NCBI GenBank assembly: GCA_001189495.1
Contig: CP012068.1
Span: 1,550,001-1,614,000 of the forward strand
Reading direction: 5' to 3'
Length of the DNA stretch: 64,000 bases
Origin: Eubacterium sulci ATCC 35585
GTDB lineage: Bacteria; Bacillota; Clostridia; Peptostreptococcales; Anaerovoracaceae
Part shown: positions 51,211 through 60,160 of the stretch, piece after piece
Layout of the letters: the number at the start of each line of letters is the position of its first letter
How positions within the stretch are numbered: position 1 is the first letter of the stretch
The notes under the pieces: model-generated
What the model saw: the letters and a program-made list of their open reading frames with translations, nothing else
Told to the model about the DNA's origin: nothing
Database searches by the model: none
Translations under genes and position numbers: made by a program

Positions 51211-54200
51211 TTATATTTCTATATCTGATTGGTCAGCTGAGTCCTCTTCACTCTCTTCTTGACCTTCTTCGCTCAATCCGAATCCCTTAGAATAGAGTTC
51301 CTGCTCATTCTCGATGCGATTGTCAACATCCATGATGCTGTCGATTCCCGAAGGTCCTTCGTACTCTGAGAACTCCCTGAGTTCCAATTCCTTGTTGTCT
51401 TCATCGAGAACTCTTACATCCAGTGCAAGTGACTGCATTTCCTTGATGAGAACCTTGAAGGACTCAGGAATTCCTGGTTCAGGAATATTCTCGCCCTTAA
51501 CGATTGACTCATAGGTCTGCACTCTTCCGACGATATCATCGGACTTGACAGTAAGAATCTCTTGAAGTGTATATGCAGCGCCGTATGCTTCTAGCGCCCA
51601 AACTTCCATCTCTCCGAAACGCTGTCCACCGAACTGAGCTTTACCACCCAGAGGCTGCTGCGTAACGAGTGAGTAAGGACCCGTACTTCTTGCGTGAATC
51701 TTATCATCAACAAGATGGTGAAGTTTCAGCATGTACATGTATCCTACAGTTACTGCATTATCAAAGTATTCACCTGTTCTACCGTCTCTGAGCTTAAGTT
51801 TACCTGTCTCAGAGTATCCGCAATCTACTAATAGCTCACGAATATCCTTCTCAGATGCTCCATCAAATACAGGTGTTGCGATGTACCAGCCCTTTGTCTT
51901 TGCTGCAAGACCAAGGTGAACCTCAAGTACCTGTCCTACGTTCATTCGGGAAGGTACGCCCAAAGGATTCAGCATGACCTGAAGGCTGTTGCCATTCTCC
52001 ATGAATGGCATATCCTCTTCCGGTAGGATTCTTGAGATGACACCCTTGTTACCGTGACGGCCGGCCATCTTATCTCCGACATTAATCTTTCTCTTTGTTG
52101 CGATATATACTCTTACAAGCTTGTTAACGCCAGGATTTAGCTCATCCCCGTTCTCTCTTGTAAAGATTTTAACATCAACAACTATACCAGTTTCACCATG
52201 TGGAACCTTCAGAGAAGTATCTCTTACTTCTCTAGCCTTTTCGCCGAAGATAGCTCTTAGGAGTCTCTCTTCTGCGCTCAGGTCGTTCTCTCCCTTAGGT
52301 GTAACCTTACCAACCAGAATGTCAGTAGCGTTTACTTCAGCACCTATGCGAATGATTCCATCCTCGTCTAGGTCCCTAAGTGCGTCTTCACCGACATTAG
52401 GAATATCTCTTGTAATTTCTTCAGGTCCGAGCTTAGTATCTCTTGCCTCTGACTCGTATTCAACGATATGAAGTGATGTCAAAACATCGTCCATAAGAAG
52501 TCTTTCGTTAAGGATGATAGCATCCTCGTAGTTGTAGCCTTCCCAAGTCATGAATCCAATCAAAAGATTCTTACCTAGAGCAATTTCACCTAGATCTGTT
52601 GAAGGACCATCAGCGATTACTTCACCCTCTTCAACATGCTCGCCATGACTAACAATAGGTCTCTGGTTGATGCATGTTCCCTGGTTTGAACGCTTGAACT
52701 TGAGTAGCTTGTATTCGTCTACTTCGTTATTGTCATCTCTTCTAATACGAATCTCATCAGCATCTACAAACTCGATTGTTCCTGCATGCTTAGCAAGTGA
52801 AACAACACCAGAGTCTCTAGCTGCCTTGTACTCCATTCCTGTACCAACGTATGGCGCCTCAGTTACGAGTAGAGGAACCGCCTGACGCTGCATGTTGGAT
52901 CCCATCAAAGCACGGTTAGCATCGTCGTTTTCTAGGAACGGAATCATAGCAGTAGCTACTGAAACTACCTGCTTAGGTGATACGTCCATCATATCGACAA
53001 CTTCTCTTGGGAACATAGCGATTTCGCCAGCATTACCTCTTGCTGCAACCTTTGCATTGATAAATCTGCCGTTTTCGTCAAGAGGCTCATTAGCCTGAGC
53101 TACAATCATTAGCTCTTCATCATCAGCATCTATATATCTGATTTCTTCAGTTACGATGCCCTCGCCCTTCTTAACAACTCTATATGGGGTTTCAATGAAT
53201 CCGTACTCATTGATAATTCCGTATGTTGTAAGCGAACCGATAAGACCGATGTTTGGTCCTTCCGGAGTCTCTATAGGACACATTCTTCCGTAGTGAGAAT
53301 GGTGTACGTCTCTAACTTCAAAGCCAGCTCTTTCTCTTGACAGACCACCTGGTCCAAGAGCTGAAAGTCTTCTCTTATGTGTAAGTTCTGCGAGTGGATT
53401 GTTCTGGTCCATGAACTGTGAAAGCTGTGAGCTTCCGAAGAACTCCTTAATCGCAGCAGTCACAGGTCTGATATTCATCAAAGCCTGAGGTGTAGCGAGC
53501 TCTAGATCCTGAATTGTCATTCTCTCCTTAACAACTCTCTCCATTCTAGCAAGACCGATTCTGAACTGATTCTGAAGCAATTCTCCAACAGTTCTAAGTC
53601 TTCTATTTCCGAGATGATCTATATCATCAACTCCACCTATACCATAGTTCAGGTTCAGCAAATAGCTGACTGAAGCGATAATATCAGCCATGATGATGTT
53701 CTTAGGTGAAAGCTCATCTCTGCGAAGTCTAAGCTGACGTCTTACTTCCTCTTCGTCATCATTTTCGTTTAGGATTTCCATGAGAACAGGATAGTAAACC
53801 TTCTCAGCCACGCCAAGCTCAGTAACATCAAAATCAACAAAGCCCTTAATGTCAACGAAGTTATTACCTATTACCTTTGTCACATTCTCATGAGAATCAT
53901 CGTGCATAGCGTAAACCATTACATAGTTAACACCTGCATCTTCTATAGTCTTAGCAAGAGTTCTTGAAACTCTGCCATCCTTCTCAATCAAAATCTCACC
54001 TGTGCTTGGATCGATTACATCTTCTGCCACTACTGCATCTACCAATCTATTTGCCAGGCCTAATTTCTTATTGTATTTATATCTTCCAACCTTAGCGAGG
54101 TCGTATCTCTTAGGGTCAAAAAATAGGGAATTCAAAAGTGACTTGGCGCTGTCCACTGTAGGTGGTTCACCAGGTCTAAGTCTCCTGTATATCTCTCTTA

Positions 54201-54894
54201 GTCCACTCTCGTAGTCAGTCGTTGAATCCTTCTCAAGTGTCTTAAGAAGTCTCTCATCTGGACCAAAGATATCAATAATCTCCTTGTCAGATGCGATACC
54301 TAAAGCTCTTAGCAGAGTTGTAAGAGGCTGCTTACGAGTTCTGTCAACTCTAACAGAAAGGGTCTCTACCGCATCGGTTTCGTACTCTAACCATGCACCC
54401 CTGTTAGGTATAATCTGTGAAGAATATAGCTTTCTATTCGATTTATCTGTCTCGACGCTGAAGTATGGCCCAGGTGAACGCACGAGCTGGGTTACAATAA
54501 CTCTCTCTGCACCGTTATATATGAAAGTACCTTTTTCGGTCATCAAAGGGAAATCGCCCATGAAGACTTCTTGTTCCTTCACTTCGCCAGTTTCCTTGTT
54601 AACCAATCTAACTCTTACCTTCAGTGGTGCTGCGTATGTTACATCTCTCTCCTTGCACTCCTCCTGCTCGTACTTTGGGGGATCGCTTAGGGAATAATCA
54701 ATGAATTCCAATACGAGATTATTCGCATAATCCTTGATTGGGGAGATGTCTTCAAATACTTCCTTCAATCCTTCATCCAAGAACCATTTGTATGATTTTG
54801 TCTGAATATCAATGAGGTTAGGCATTTCACTAACTTCATTAATTTTAGAGAAGGTCATACGCTCTTTTCTACCTACTTCTATAGGTTTTGGCAT
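51211..54894 (-). CDS. rpoB: RNA polymerase subunit beta
   Basis: About 1,227 residues from the ATG at 54894, chosen for its 8-base spacing from AAGGAG; ATG 54900 or GTG 54903 are alternatives. The rifampicin-binding region is the sensitive type, [20 protein letters not shown] with the following [10 protein letters not shown]. The acidic C-terminal tail is usual for the lineage. Its promoter is directly upstream, which makes it the first gene of its operon. In this window it is separated from rplL by the accessory island. Confidence 0.98.
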   Translation of the reverse strand: MPKPIEVGRKERMTFSKINEVSEMPNLIDIQTKSYKWFLDEGLKEVFEDISPIKDYANNLVLEFIDYSLSDPPKYEQEECKERDVTYAAPLKVRVRLVNKETGEVKEQEVFMGDFPLMTEKGTFIYNGAERVIVTQLVRSPGPYFSVETDKSNRKLYSSQIIPNRGAWLEYETDAVETLSVRVDRTRKQPLTTLLRALGIASDKEIIDIFGPDERLLKTLEKDSTTDYESGLREIYRRLRPGEPPTVDSAKSLLNSLFFDPKRYDLAKVGRYKYNKKLGLANRLVDAVVAEDVIDPSTGEILIEKDGRVSRTLAKTIEDAGVNYVMVYAMHDDSHENVTKVIGNNFVDIKGFVDFDVTELGVAEKVYYPVLMEILNENDDEEEVRRQLRLRRDELSPKNIIMADIIASVSYLLNLNYGIGGVDDIDHLGNRRLRTVGELLQNQFRIGLARMERVVKERMTIQDLELATPQALMNIRPVTAAIKEFFGSSQLSQFMDQNNPLAELTHKRRLSALGPGGLSRERAGFEVRDVHHSHYGRMCPIETPEGPNIGLIGSLTTYGIINEYGFIETPYRVVKKGEGIVTEEIRYIDADDEELMIVAQANEPLDENGRFINAKVAARGNAGEIAMFPREVVDMMDVSPKQVVSVATAMIPFLENDDANRALMGSNMQRQAVPLLVTEAPYVGTGMEYKAARDSGVVSLAKHAGTIEFVDADEIRIRRDDNNEVDEYKLLKFKRSNQGTCINQRPIVSHGEHVEEGEVIADGPSTDLGEIALGKNLLIGFMTWEGYNYEDAIILNERLLMDDVLTSLHIVEYESEARDTKLGPEEITRDIPNVGEDALRDLDEDGIIRIGAEVNATDILVGKVTPKGENDLSAEERLLRAIFGEKAREVRDTSLKVPHGETGIVVDVKIFTRENGDELNPGVNKLVRVYIATKRKINVGDKMAGRHGNKGVISRILPEEDMPFMENGNSLQVMLNPLGVPSRMNVGQVLEVHLGLAAKTKGWYIATPVFDGASEKDIRELLVDCGYSETGKLKLRDGRTGEYFDNAVTVGYMYMLKLHHLVDDKIHARSTGPYSLVTQQPLGGKAQFGGQRFGEMEVWALEAYGAAYTLQEILTVKSDDIVGRVQTYESIVKGENIPEPGIPESFKVLIKEMQSLALDVRVLDEDNKELELREFSEYEGPSGIDSIMDVDNRIENEQELYSKGFGLSEEGQEESEEDSADQSDIEI

Positions 54895-54944
54895 TTTCAT
54901 CACTCCTTACGTCTCAACAGTTTACATTCGTGTGGCAGTCTATT

Positions 54945-54973
54945 ATTTTATCACAATAAAATCAATAGGTCAA
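54945..54973 (-). promoter_or_regulatory. rpoB promoter
   Basis: TTGACC at 54968-54973 and TAAAAT at 54945-54950 with a 17-base spacer on the minus strand, 50 bases before the rpoB start. In this organism rpoB is therefore probably transcribed independently of rplL. Confidence 0.7.
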
Positions 54974-55009
54974 CCACTTGACATTCATTTTACATCAACC
55001 CCTGACATT

Positions 55010-55435
55010 CATTTTATAGGTACAGCAATAACGACCGGTATGTGTATATCCGGCGCAGCTATGGGAGATAAATTTTCACCTCTCTCAGATTCCACTAACC
55101 TTACCGCAGGTGTTTCAGAGACGAATTTGTTTGATCATGTTAAGGCATGGTCCCCGATGATACTTTGGACATCATGCGGTGCTCACCACACATTGATGCT
55201 TGGAGTTTCCCCTATACAATACGCTCCTTATGCATTTATCCCTCTGCTTGCTCCGGTTATAGCGCTTGCGGAAGCTTATACAGGACGTCTTGTTATATGG
55301 GCTGACGGAAAGCAATCCGGTTTGTTTTCCAAGAAAACTCAAACAGAAGAAACCTGCACCTGCACCCGATTATTCTTTGGCAATAAGCTTGAAGGCTCTA
55401 AAAGAAAATACTACAAGAGAAAGAGTAAAAAATAG
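55010..55435 (+). pseudogene. NhaC-type Na+/H+ antiporter remnant
   Basis: The frame ending at 55435 encodes GAAMGDKFSPLSDSTNLTAG and FDHVKAW, the signature of NhaC antiporters, joined directly to a NhaC C-terminal part, SCGAHHTLMLGVSPIQYAPYAFIPLLAP. The long central section (about 200 residues in intact relatives, by recall) is missing in frame, and the N-terminus is absent. So this is a truncated and internally deleted gene. A terminator follows it. Two copies of TGACATTCATTTTA lie just upstream (54979 and 55003). Confidence 0.8.
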
Positions 55436-55452
55436 AGAGACCGCATAAAAAA

Positions 55453-55492
55453 GCGACGCGTCGGAATATCTCGTTCCGGCACGTCGCCTTTT
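55453..55492. terminator. Bidirectional terminator after the nhaC remnant
   Basis: GCGACGCGTCGGAA pairs with TTCCGGCACGTCGC with one mismatch, flanked by A and T runs on both sides. Confidence 0.8.
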
Positions 55493-55584
55493 AAATCGGC
55501 ACTTTAAATTATCGTGTAGGTGCAAAAATCTCTCCATAGGGTATGATTTGATTGAGCCTGTGAAAAAAACTAAAGGGGCAACGG

Positions 55585-55635
55585 TCAGTATTTCCAAGTA
55601 GCGAGGCATATGGAAAATTTACGCTTAGTGCTCAT
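55585..55635 (-). pseudogene. Truncated copy of the 43-codon membrane peptide gene
   Basis: An ATG with AAGGGAGA upstream begins MSTKRK, the same six residues as the gene at 56418-56549, and then the sequence diverges and stops after 16 codons. The upstream 35 bases are identical in both places. It marks the end of the duplicated module. Confidence 0.65.
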
Positions 55636-55656
55636 TTTCTTAAATCTCCCTTGTAA
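55622..55656 (-). repeat. 35-bp direct repeat, copy 1
   Basis: Identical to 56536-56570. It contains the ribosome site and first codons of the small membrane peptide gene. Confidence 0.9.
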
Positions 55657-55683
55657 CAAAACTCAACATGCACGCAATATTCG

Positions 55684-56106
55684 TTAGTATTCCCACTGAT
55701 ATCCAGCTTTTGTCATATCCTCGCGTATCTTATCTCTAATATATACACCTTTATACATTCCCTTTATATTGTTTTTAGAACGATAATATTTTTGAAAGTC
55801 AATCAGCTGTTTTGCTTTATTATTTTTTTCTTTAATTGATATGTAATAACCTTCACTGTTTAGATATTTCATAATCTCATTAGTGTTAGGCCCCATTTTT
55901 ACACTGTAGATGATCTCTCCATTTCTTATTTCAAACTCTGAAACTTGACAGTCAAGGCTCAATAAATACATATTCATGTCTAAATTGATTAAGAGTTTTG
56001 TATTATATATAGCATTACTCATTCTAAGTATGGAGTAGCACGAATAAATGGATATAAATATCGAAACTAATACAATTAAAGCAAATCTTTTATTTAATCT
56101 ATCCAC
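55684..56106 (-). CDS. Membrane-anchored putative immunity protein, copy 2
   Basis: 140 residues, GTG start overlapping the orphan toxin tail by 13 bases, with AAGGAGG inside that tail's KGGYKW-type codons. One membrane helix (about 8-27), then a soluble domain with GPNT (72-75), an EGY near 85-87 and a C-terminal GYQW. Over residues 43-109, 62 of 67 positions are identical to copy 1, while the membrane helix and the last 30 residues differ. The domain resembles the C-terminus of the LXG-like effector. The immunity role is inferred from position and topology. Confidence 0.65.
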   Translation of the reverse strand: MDRLNKRFALIVLVSIFISIYSCYSILRMSNAIYNTKLLINLDMNMYLLSLDCQVSEFEIRNGEIIYSVKMGPNTNEIMKYLNSEGYYISIKEKNNKAKQLIDFQKYYRSKNNIKGMYKGVYIRDKIREDMTKAGYQWEY

Positions 56107-56330
56107 TTGTAGCCTCCTTCTCTAAGCTCTTTTATAATATGATCCCTAATCTGTACAGTTGAGTTTCTGTTTATATCTTTACCATATTTTATCATATTAT
56201 CAATATTTTCCTTCATTGTTCCTTCTAAAGGATAACCTTTATCATTCATATATTTCATTACAGCATCATTACCGACTTTTATTTTATTCTCTACTTGAAT
56301 TAATGCAGTACTAAAAAACGACGGATACAT
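56094..56330 (-). pseudogene. Orphan C-terminal fragment of an LXG-like effector
   Basis: 78 codons strongly similar to the last 70 residues of the effector at 57005-58663: AVMKYMNDKGYPLEGTMKEN aligns with its GPNTEAVMRYMDNKGYPLKG region, and both end GGYKWID. No LXG or middle domain is encoded upstream and the ATG has no well-spaced ribosome site, so it is probably a silent toxin-tail cassette. Its end overlaps immunity copy 2 exactly as in the intact locus. Confidence 0.75.
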
Positions 56331-56417
56331 CCTTATTCATTAAAAAAAGTTTGAATGTATCCTGCGTTAATTTTTACCAATATTCTAATATGGTGTTCTC
56401 ATTATTAATCTTAAATA

Positions 56418-56549
56418 CTATTTGATTTCTATACTTTCTAGCGCTTCATGTAAGCTCTTCAACTCTAGATAGTTTCGCACTACAAATGCTAGACATACTA
56501 TATTAATAAATAAAAGTACACATAATATAATTTTTCGCTTAGTGCTCAT
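56418..56549 (-). CDS. Small membrane peptide, 43 codons
   Basis: A frame of 43 residues starting MSTKRKIILCVLLFINIVCL, with AAGGGAGA just upstream of the ATG. One hydrophobic helix covers about residues 7-24, and the C-terminal half is charged and helical. It follows immunity copy 1 and its first codons are repeated in the second module, which indicates it is a real part of the cassette. No family is recognised. Confidence 0.6.
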   Translation of the reverse strand: MSTKRKIILCVLLFINIVCLAFVVRNYLELKSLHEALESIEIK

Positions 56550-56570
56550 TTTCTTAAATCTCCCTTGTAA
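56536..56570 (-). repeat. 35-bp direct repeat, copy 2
   Basis: Identical to 55622-55656; spans the ribosome site and start of the 43-codon gene. Confidence 0.9.
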
Positions 56571-56603
56571 AACGTAAACAGCTATAGATTTTAAAAAACA
56601 AGG

Positions 56604-57017
56604 TCATCTCCATTGGTATCCAGAGGCTTTCATATCAATCCGTATATTCTCGCTAATATCCTTGAACTTACCTTTGATTCTGTGTTTAGCACGATAATCC
56701 TTTTGAAAGTCAATCAGCTGTTTCGCTTTATTATTTTTCTCTTTAATTGATATGTGATAACCTTCACTGTTTAGATATTTTATAATCTCATTAGTGTTGG
56801 GTCCCGTTTTTACACTGTAGATGATCTCCCCATTGATTATTTCAAACTCTGAAACTTGACAGTCAAGGCTCAATAAGTACATATTCATGTCTACTTGAAT
56901 TATATATTGTTTAGCATAAATAAAATTCGATGTTTTGTATATATAAAAAAGTGAAGTTAGTGAGAAAAATATAGAAACGCAAATAACTAAAGCAAACCTA
57001 TTATTTAGTCTATCCAT
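56604..57017 (-). CDS. Membrane-anchored putative immunity protein, copy 1
   Basis: 137 residues. ATG overlapping the effector stop by 13 bases; AAAGGAGG in the effector's last codons is its ribosome site. A single membrane helix (about 8-28) is followed by a soluble domain with TGPNT (71-75), EGY (85-87) and C-terminal GYQW. Coupled translation with the effector and membrane location fit an immunity protein for a toxin acting at or across the membrane. The shared domain with the effector tail is unusual for immunity proteins, so a chaperone or regulatory role remains possible. Confidence 0.7.
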   Translation of the reverse strand: MDRLNNRFALVICVSIFFSLTSLFYIYKTSNFIYAKQYIIQVDMNMYLLSLDCQVSEFEIINGEIIYSVKTGPNTNEIIKYLNSEGYHISIKEKNNKAKQLIDFQKDYRAKHRIKGKFKDISENIRIDMKASGYQWR

Positions 57018-58663
57018 TTGTAACCTCCTTTATCTAATCCATTAATAATATCTTTGACAACAAGTACAGTTGAATCTTTATTTCTGTGCTTACCATATTT
57101 TCTTAAACTTTCAATATTATCTTTCATTGAGCCTTTTAATGGATAGCCTTTATTATCCATATATCTCATAACAGCTTCTGTATTTGGTCCAAATCTTATG
57201 ACACACTCATCATTAACTTGAGTGACATATGAATCTGTTGTTGTTGCTAATTCAACTTTAATTATATTTTCTGCAAGAATTCTAGCATTATAGTCATTAT
57301 TCATATCGCTAGCAAAATCCATAAGCGAAGAAAGTCCCGGGATAGAAATATAATCTTGTGCAAGATTAAGTCCTGTCTTCGCCATTATTTTTCTTGTAGA
57401 AAATTTATTTTTAGATATATAGTCTCCCAGTACCGCATTCTTGTATTCCCATGCACCTACAAGTCCTTTTCCGAAGGTATGCACCGTAATATCTTTTGTA
57501 CAGCTTACTGCTCTAGTCGAACTATGAGCAACACCATTTTCATATTTCCAAGCTCCATATTCATATCGATAGGTATGAATCTTTATTGAATATCCATTAT
57601 GGTATTTAACTTGTCCGACTTTGGTCACCTCTGTTTCTTTAAAAACGGTATTTACAAACTCGGTTATTTCGACCAATTTATTATTTGATTTACCGTTCTT
57701 AGTTAACTTAGTTAGGTTTTCATTTAAGTCTGAAACGAGGTTCGGTGCAGATTTTTTGAGCTGCCTGAGTGAAACTATACTATCACCCCTTTTTGTTCTA
57801 ATTTCCTGTCCATAATATCCCTCAATAATATTATCCAAATCATGAGTCGTACATTTACTTGAGTGTATATGATTAATAATATAGTTATACATAGAAAGCT
57901 GGAGCGGAGACATATTTTTCTTCTCGGTATCTGCAAACAGCCCAATCGCTTCCACAGATATTACTTTTTTACCACTCGCATCCTTACAAAATAACAACTT
58001 ATTCGGATCTATGTTATGGTCTCGAATTGCTGAATATATTGATAGTGCATTTGCAAGCTTCGTTTTAGGAAATTTGCCTTTAGCCCCGGCGATAGATAGG
58101 TCATATAGTAACATATTCTGTTTCTTGATCATCGTATTAACTGAGGAATAATACGAACTGCTAGCTTTTTCCAAATTAATAAGGTTACTGAGCTTTTTCT
58201 CATAATCTTTCTTTAACGAAAGAGCATTGTCTCGAGCCGCTTTGTAGTGACTTTTGAGTAAATCAAATACTGATGAACAGAATTCAAAATTCCGTTGTAT
58301 CGTCCTTATATTATCGACCATGCTATCATAGAAGTGATAGTCTTCCTGCTTTTGGTTAATTAATGCCCTTAGCTCATCTTCATCAAGCTGCTCAGTGATT
58401 TCATTATTAGAAATCGCTGTTACAAGCTTCTGGTATTGCATAAGGATTTCTACCGAAATATGTTCGAAATAATCGATTGCAATTATATGTGCATGAGCCT
58501 GATTTTTCGCAGCCGAAATAGCTAATCCTTCGGATGTACTGTTTGTTACAAGAAAGTTCATTGAATCTCTTATACCGCTTACTAAGGAATAGTATTTATT
58601 TGCATTGTCTGTTATACTTTTGGCTTCTGCCTGAATTAGTTTGGGATCAACTTTAAGCCCCAT
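57005..58663 (-). CDS. LXG-like type VII secretion effector (polymorphic toxin)
   Basis: 552 residues. Residues 1 to about 210 are a long helical, coiled-coil region starting MGLKVDPKLIQAEAKS, in keeping with an LXG-type secretion domain. The middle (about 220-470) is unrecognised, with a small hydrophobic and glycine-containing stretch (KGLVGAWEYKNAVLGDYI) and no known enzyme motif. The last 61 residues begin GPNT (492-495) and end GGYKWID. No classical signal peptide is present, as expected for type VII export. It overlaps the Lap2-like gene by 11 bases and the immunity gene by 13. The toxic activity is unknown. Confidence 0.7.
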   Translation of the reverse strand: MGLKVDPKLIQAEAKSITDNANKYYSLVSGIRDSMNFLVTNSTSEGLAISAAKNQAHAHIIAIDYFEHISVEILMQYQKLVTAISNNEITEQLDEDELRALINQKQEDYHFYDSMVDNIRTIQRNFEFCSSVFDLLKSHYKAARDNALSLKKDYEKKLSNLINLEKASSSYYSSVNTMIKKQNMLLYDLSIAGAKGKFPKTKLANALSIYSAIRDHNIDPNKLLFCKDASGKKVISVEAIGLFADTEKKNMSPLQLSMYNYIINHIHSSKCTTHDLDNIIEGYYGQEIRTKRGDSIVSLRQLKKSAPNLVSDLNENLTKLTKNGKSNNKLVEITEFVNTVFKETEVTKVGQVKYHNGYSIKIHTYRYEYGAWKYENGVAHSSTRAVSCTKDITVHTFGKGLVGAWEYKNAVLGDYISKNKFSTRKIMAKTGLNLAQDYISIPGLSSLMDFASDMNNDYNARILAENIIKVELATTTDSYVTQVNDECVIRFGPNTEAVMRYMDNKGYPLKGSMKDNIESLRKYGKHRNKDSTVLVVKDIINGLDKGGYKWID

Positions 58664-58958
58664 TGCTCACACCCTCTCGCCGTTGGTTGTATTCTGTTTC
58701 TTCCTTCTCATTGAATAATTTCCTGCGATAATGTAGTAACGAGTTCAGCACCTCATCTTGTTCATACCTTATGTTTCTCTCCAAACTACGCTGCTCATCA
58801 AGTTTCGCAGTTATGTTTCTATCTGTACTGAATCTATAAGCTTCTTCGTCAATCCGATTTAAGCGATGAAATCTTTGCTTCTCCATATCATCGAACTCAT
58901 TCTTACAGCTCTTTATCAATGTGTCTAAATCTTCAATCTGTTGTTCTAACTTGTCCAT
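58653..58958 (-). CDS. Lap2-like partner of the LXG effector (coiled coil)
   Basis: 101 residues, strongly charged and predicted helical throughout (LEQQIEDLDTLIKSCKNEFDDMEKQ). It matches the size and place of DUF3958/Lap2 proteins, targeting factors for LXG effectors in the type VIIb system. It overlaps the effector gene by 11 bases. The assignment rests on position, size and coiled-coil character rather than a sharp motif. Confidence 0.6.
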   Translation of the reverse strand: MDKLEQQIEDLDTLIKSCKNEFDDMEKQRFHRLNRIDEEAYRFSTDRNITAKLDEQRSLERNIRYEQDEVLNSLLHYRRKLFNEKEETEYNQRREGVSNGA

Positions 58959-59009
58959 ACTACCTAAGCCCTCTTTTAATACCTATAATACCTACGCAAA
59001 ATTCATTCA

Positions 59010-59285
59010 CTAATTTGTATTATCTAAATCTCTTGCAATTTCTTCATCTAAATCTTTAAACTGTTTCCCAAGCTTTGCAAAATTGCTCGCATCAACACGA
59101 GCTATGTCTTGATACTTACGATAAATTTGATTTAACATATCCTCTGTTTTACTCATATTAGATTTCACAGATAAATGAGAATAATCGTCATTATCAAAAT
59201 TCAAGGAAGTAAAATCACTAATATTTGACTTATTTTTTTTCAGAAAATCATCATAACTGGAATCTAATTTTATATTCTTACTCAT
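59010..59285 (-). CDS. Lap1-like WXG100-fold partner of the LXG effector
   Basis: 91 residues, helical hairpin type, with GGAGA before the ATG. The C-terminal segment KQFKDLDEEI contains FxxxD (Phe76-Asp80), the motif used by Lap1 proteins in LXG export. It is the first gene of the effector operon, preceded by an extended -10 promoter. WXG100-like structure is inferred; the central tryptophan-glycine motif is not obvious. Confidence 0.6.
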   Translation of the reverse strand: MSKNIKLDSSYDDFLKKNKSNISDFTSLNFDNDDYSHLSVKSNMSKTEDMLNQIYRKYQDIARVDASNFAKLGKQFKDLDEEIARDLDNTN

Positions 59286-59319
59286 ATTATCTCCGTTTAA
59301 GAAAACCTTATTTATCGTA

Positions 59320-59328
59320 TTATATCAT
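59320..59328 (-). promoter_or_regulatory. Extended -10 promoter of the LXG operon
   Basis: TGATATAAT (extended -10 TGN-TATAAT) about 35 bases before the Lap1-like gene; no good -35 is visible, which is usual for this class. Confidence 0.5.
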
Positions 59329-59405
59329 GCAATATACTTTTTTTATAGATATATTCTCTTTATCAACCACTTGTTACTTCGGTTCCATCACACTAGTCTT
59401 AGTTA

Positions 59406-60041
59406 TCAATGTAGTAGAAAAAAACATAACTTTACAATCGCCATACCGTTTACAACAATGTTACATATAAAATGTGCGGTCATCACAACATATATATTCT
59501 TAGTTTTAATATAGGAAATGCTTAATGGCAAAGCCCATATCATACATAGAAATATTCCCCAAATTGCAAGTGCATGTTCCAAAGCATATAAAAACATACT
59601 AAAAAGAGTTGTTAAAACCAATATTCTTCTGTTTTTGAATGATATGAGATTCTTCCTGTAGAAACTTTCTTCTACAATTGGTGGTAGGATTATTGTAGAA
59701 AATGTAAATAGAATAAGCTTGAACCAATTATTTACTCTTAACTTAATCATTCCGTTATTAAGTTGTGGAAATATATTAGATAAGACGTTTGTAAATGCAA
59801 AAGCATGAGCGCAGAACAGTATTGTAAGCAGAACTTGCTTCCAAAAAATGCGTCCTTTTTTTACGGAATTCAACCATTCTTTGATTGAAAAATCTTTTCT
59901 CTGCTTGAAATATACTGCCAGTGCTATATAAAATAAAAAAAATATATATATACAATATTTTCGAAAGAACAAGCACGCTAATATAAATAAGCTTTCCACA
60001 ATAATCGGGAAGATATTTGATTTTATGTACTTACTATCCAT
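59406..60041 (-). CDS. CPBP-family intramembrane metalloprotease
   Basis: 211 residues with seven or eight hydrophobic segments. The CPBP/Abi signature is intact: EESFYRK (Glu124, Glu125, Arg129), LEHAL (His156) and TAHFICN (His190, Asn194). Members process prenylated or secreted peptides and often protect producers from bacteriocins. It lies between the membrane-protein operon and the LXG operon. A role in maturing or resisting the effector is possible but not shown. Confidence 0.88.
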   Translation of the reverse strand: MDSKYIKSNIFPIIVESLFILACLFFRKYCIYIFFLFYIALAVYFKQRKDFSIKEWLNSVKKGRIFWKQVLLTILFCAHAFAFTNVLSNIFPQLNNGMIKLRVNNWFKLILFTFSTIILPPIVEESFYRKNLISFKNRRILVLTTLFSMFLYALEHALAIWGIFLCMIWALPLSISYIKTKNIYVVMTAHFICNIVVNGMAIVKLCFFLLH

Positions 60042-60105
60042 ACTACATGCTCCAAGTTAATTTTAACATTTGATATCAATTGCAAGCAATAAAACATACG
60101 ACAAA

Positions 60106-60147
60106 TACAAAAGCAGCAAGCCAAAGCTTAACATTCTGGCAAGCTGC
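60106..60147 (-). terminator. Terminator of the membrane-protein operon
   Basis: GCAGCTTGCCA (60137-60147) and TGGCTTGCTGC (60113-60123) pair with a two-base internal loop, followed by TTTT on the minus strand. Confidence 0.7.
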
Positions 60148-60160
60148 ATTTTAAGGTCAA

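Noticed and set aside
54812-55012. Upstream extension of the nhaC-remnant frame
   Set aside because: The first part of the frame runs antisense into rpoB and shows no antiporter similarity; only the part from about 55010 matches NhaC.
55370-55609. Minus-strand open frame of 79 codons across the terminator after the nhaC remnant
   Set aside because: It runs through a clear terminator hairpin, has no ribosome site and no recognisable features.
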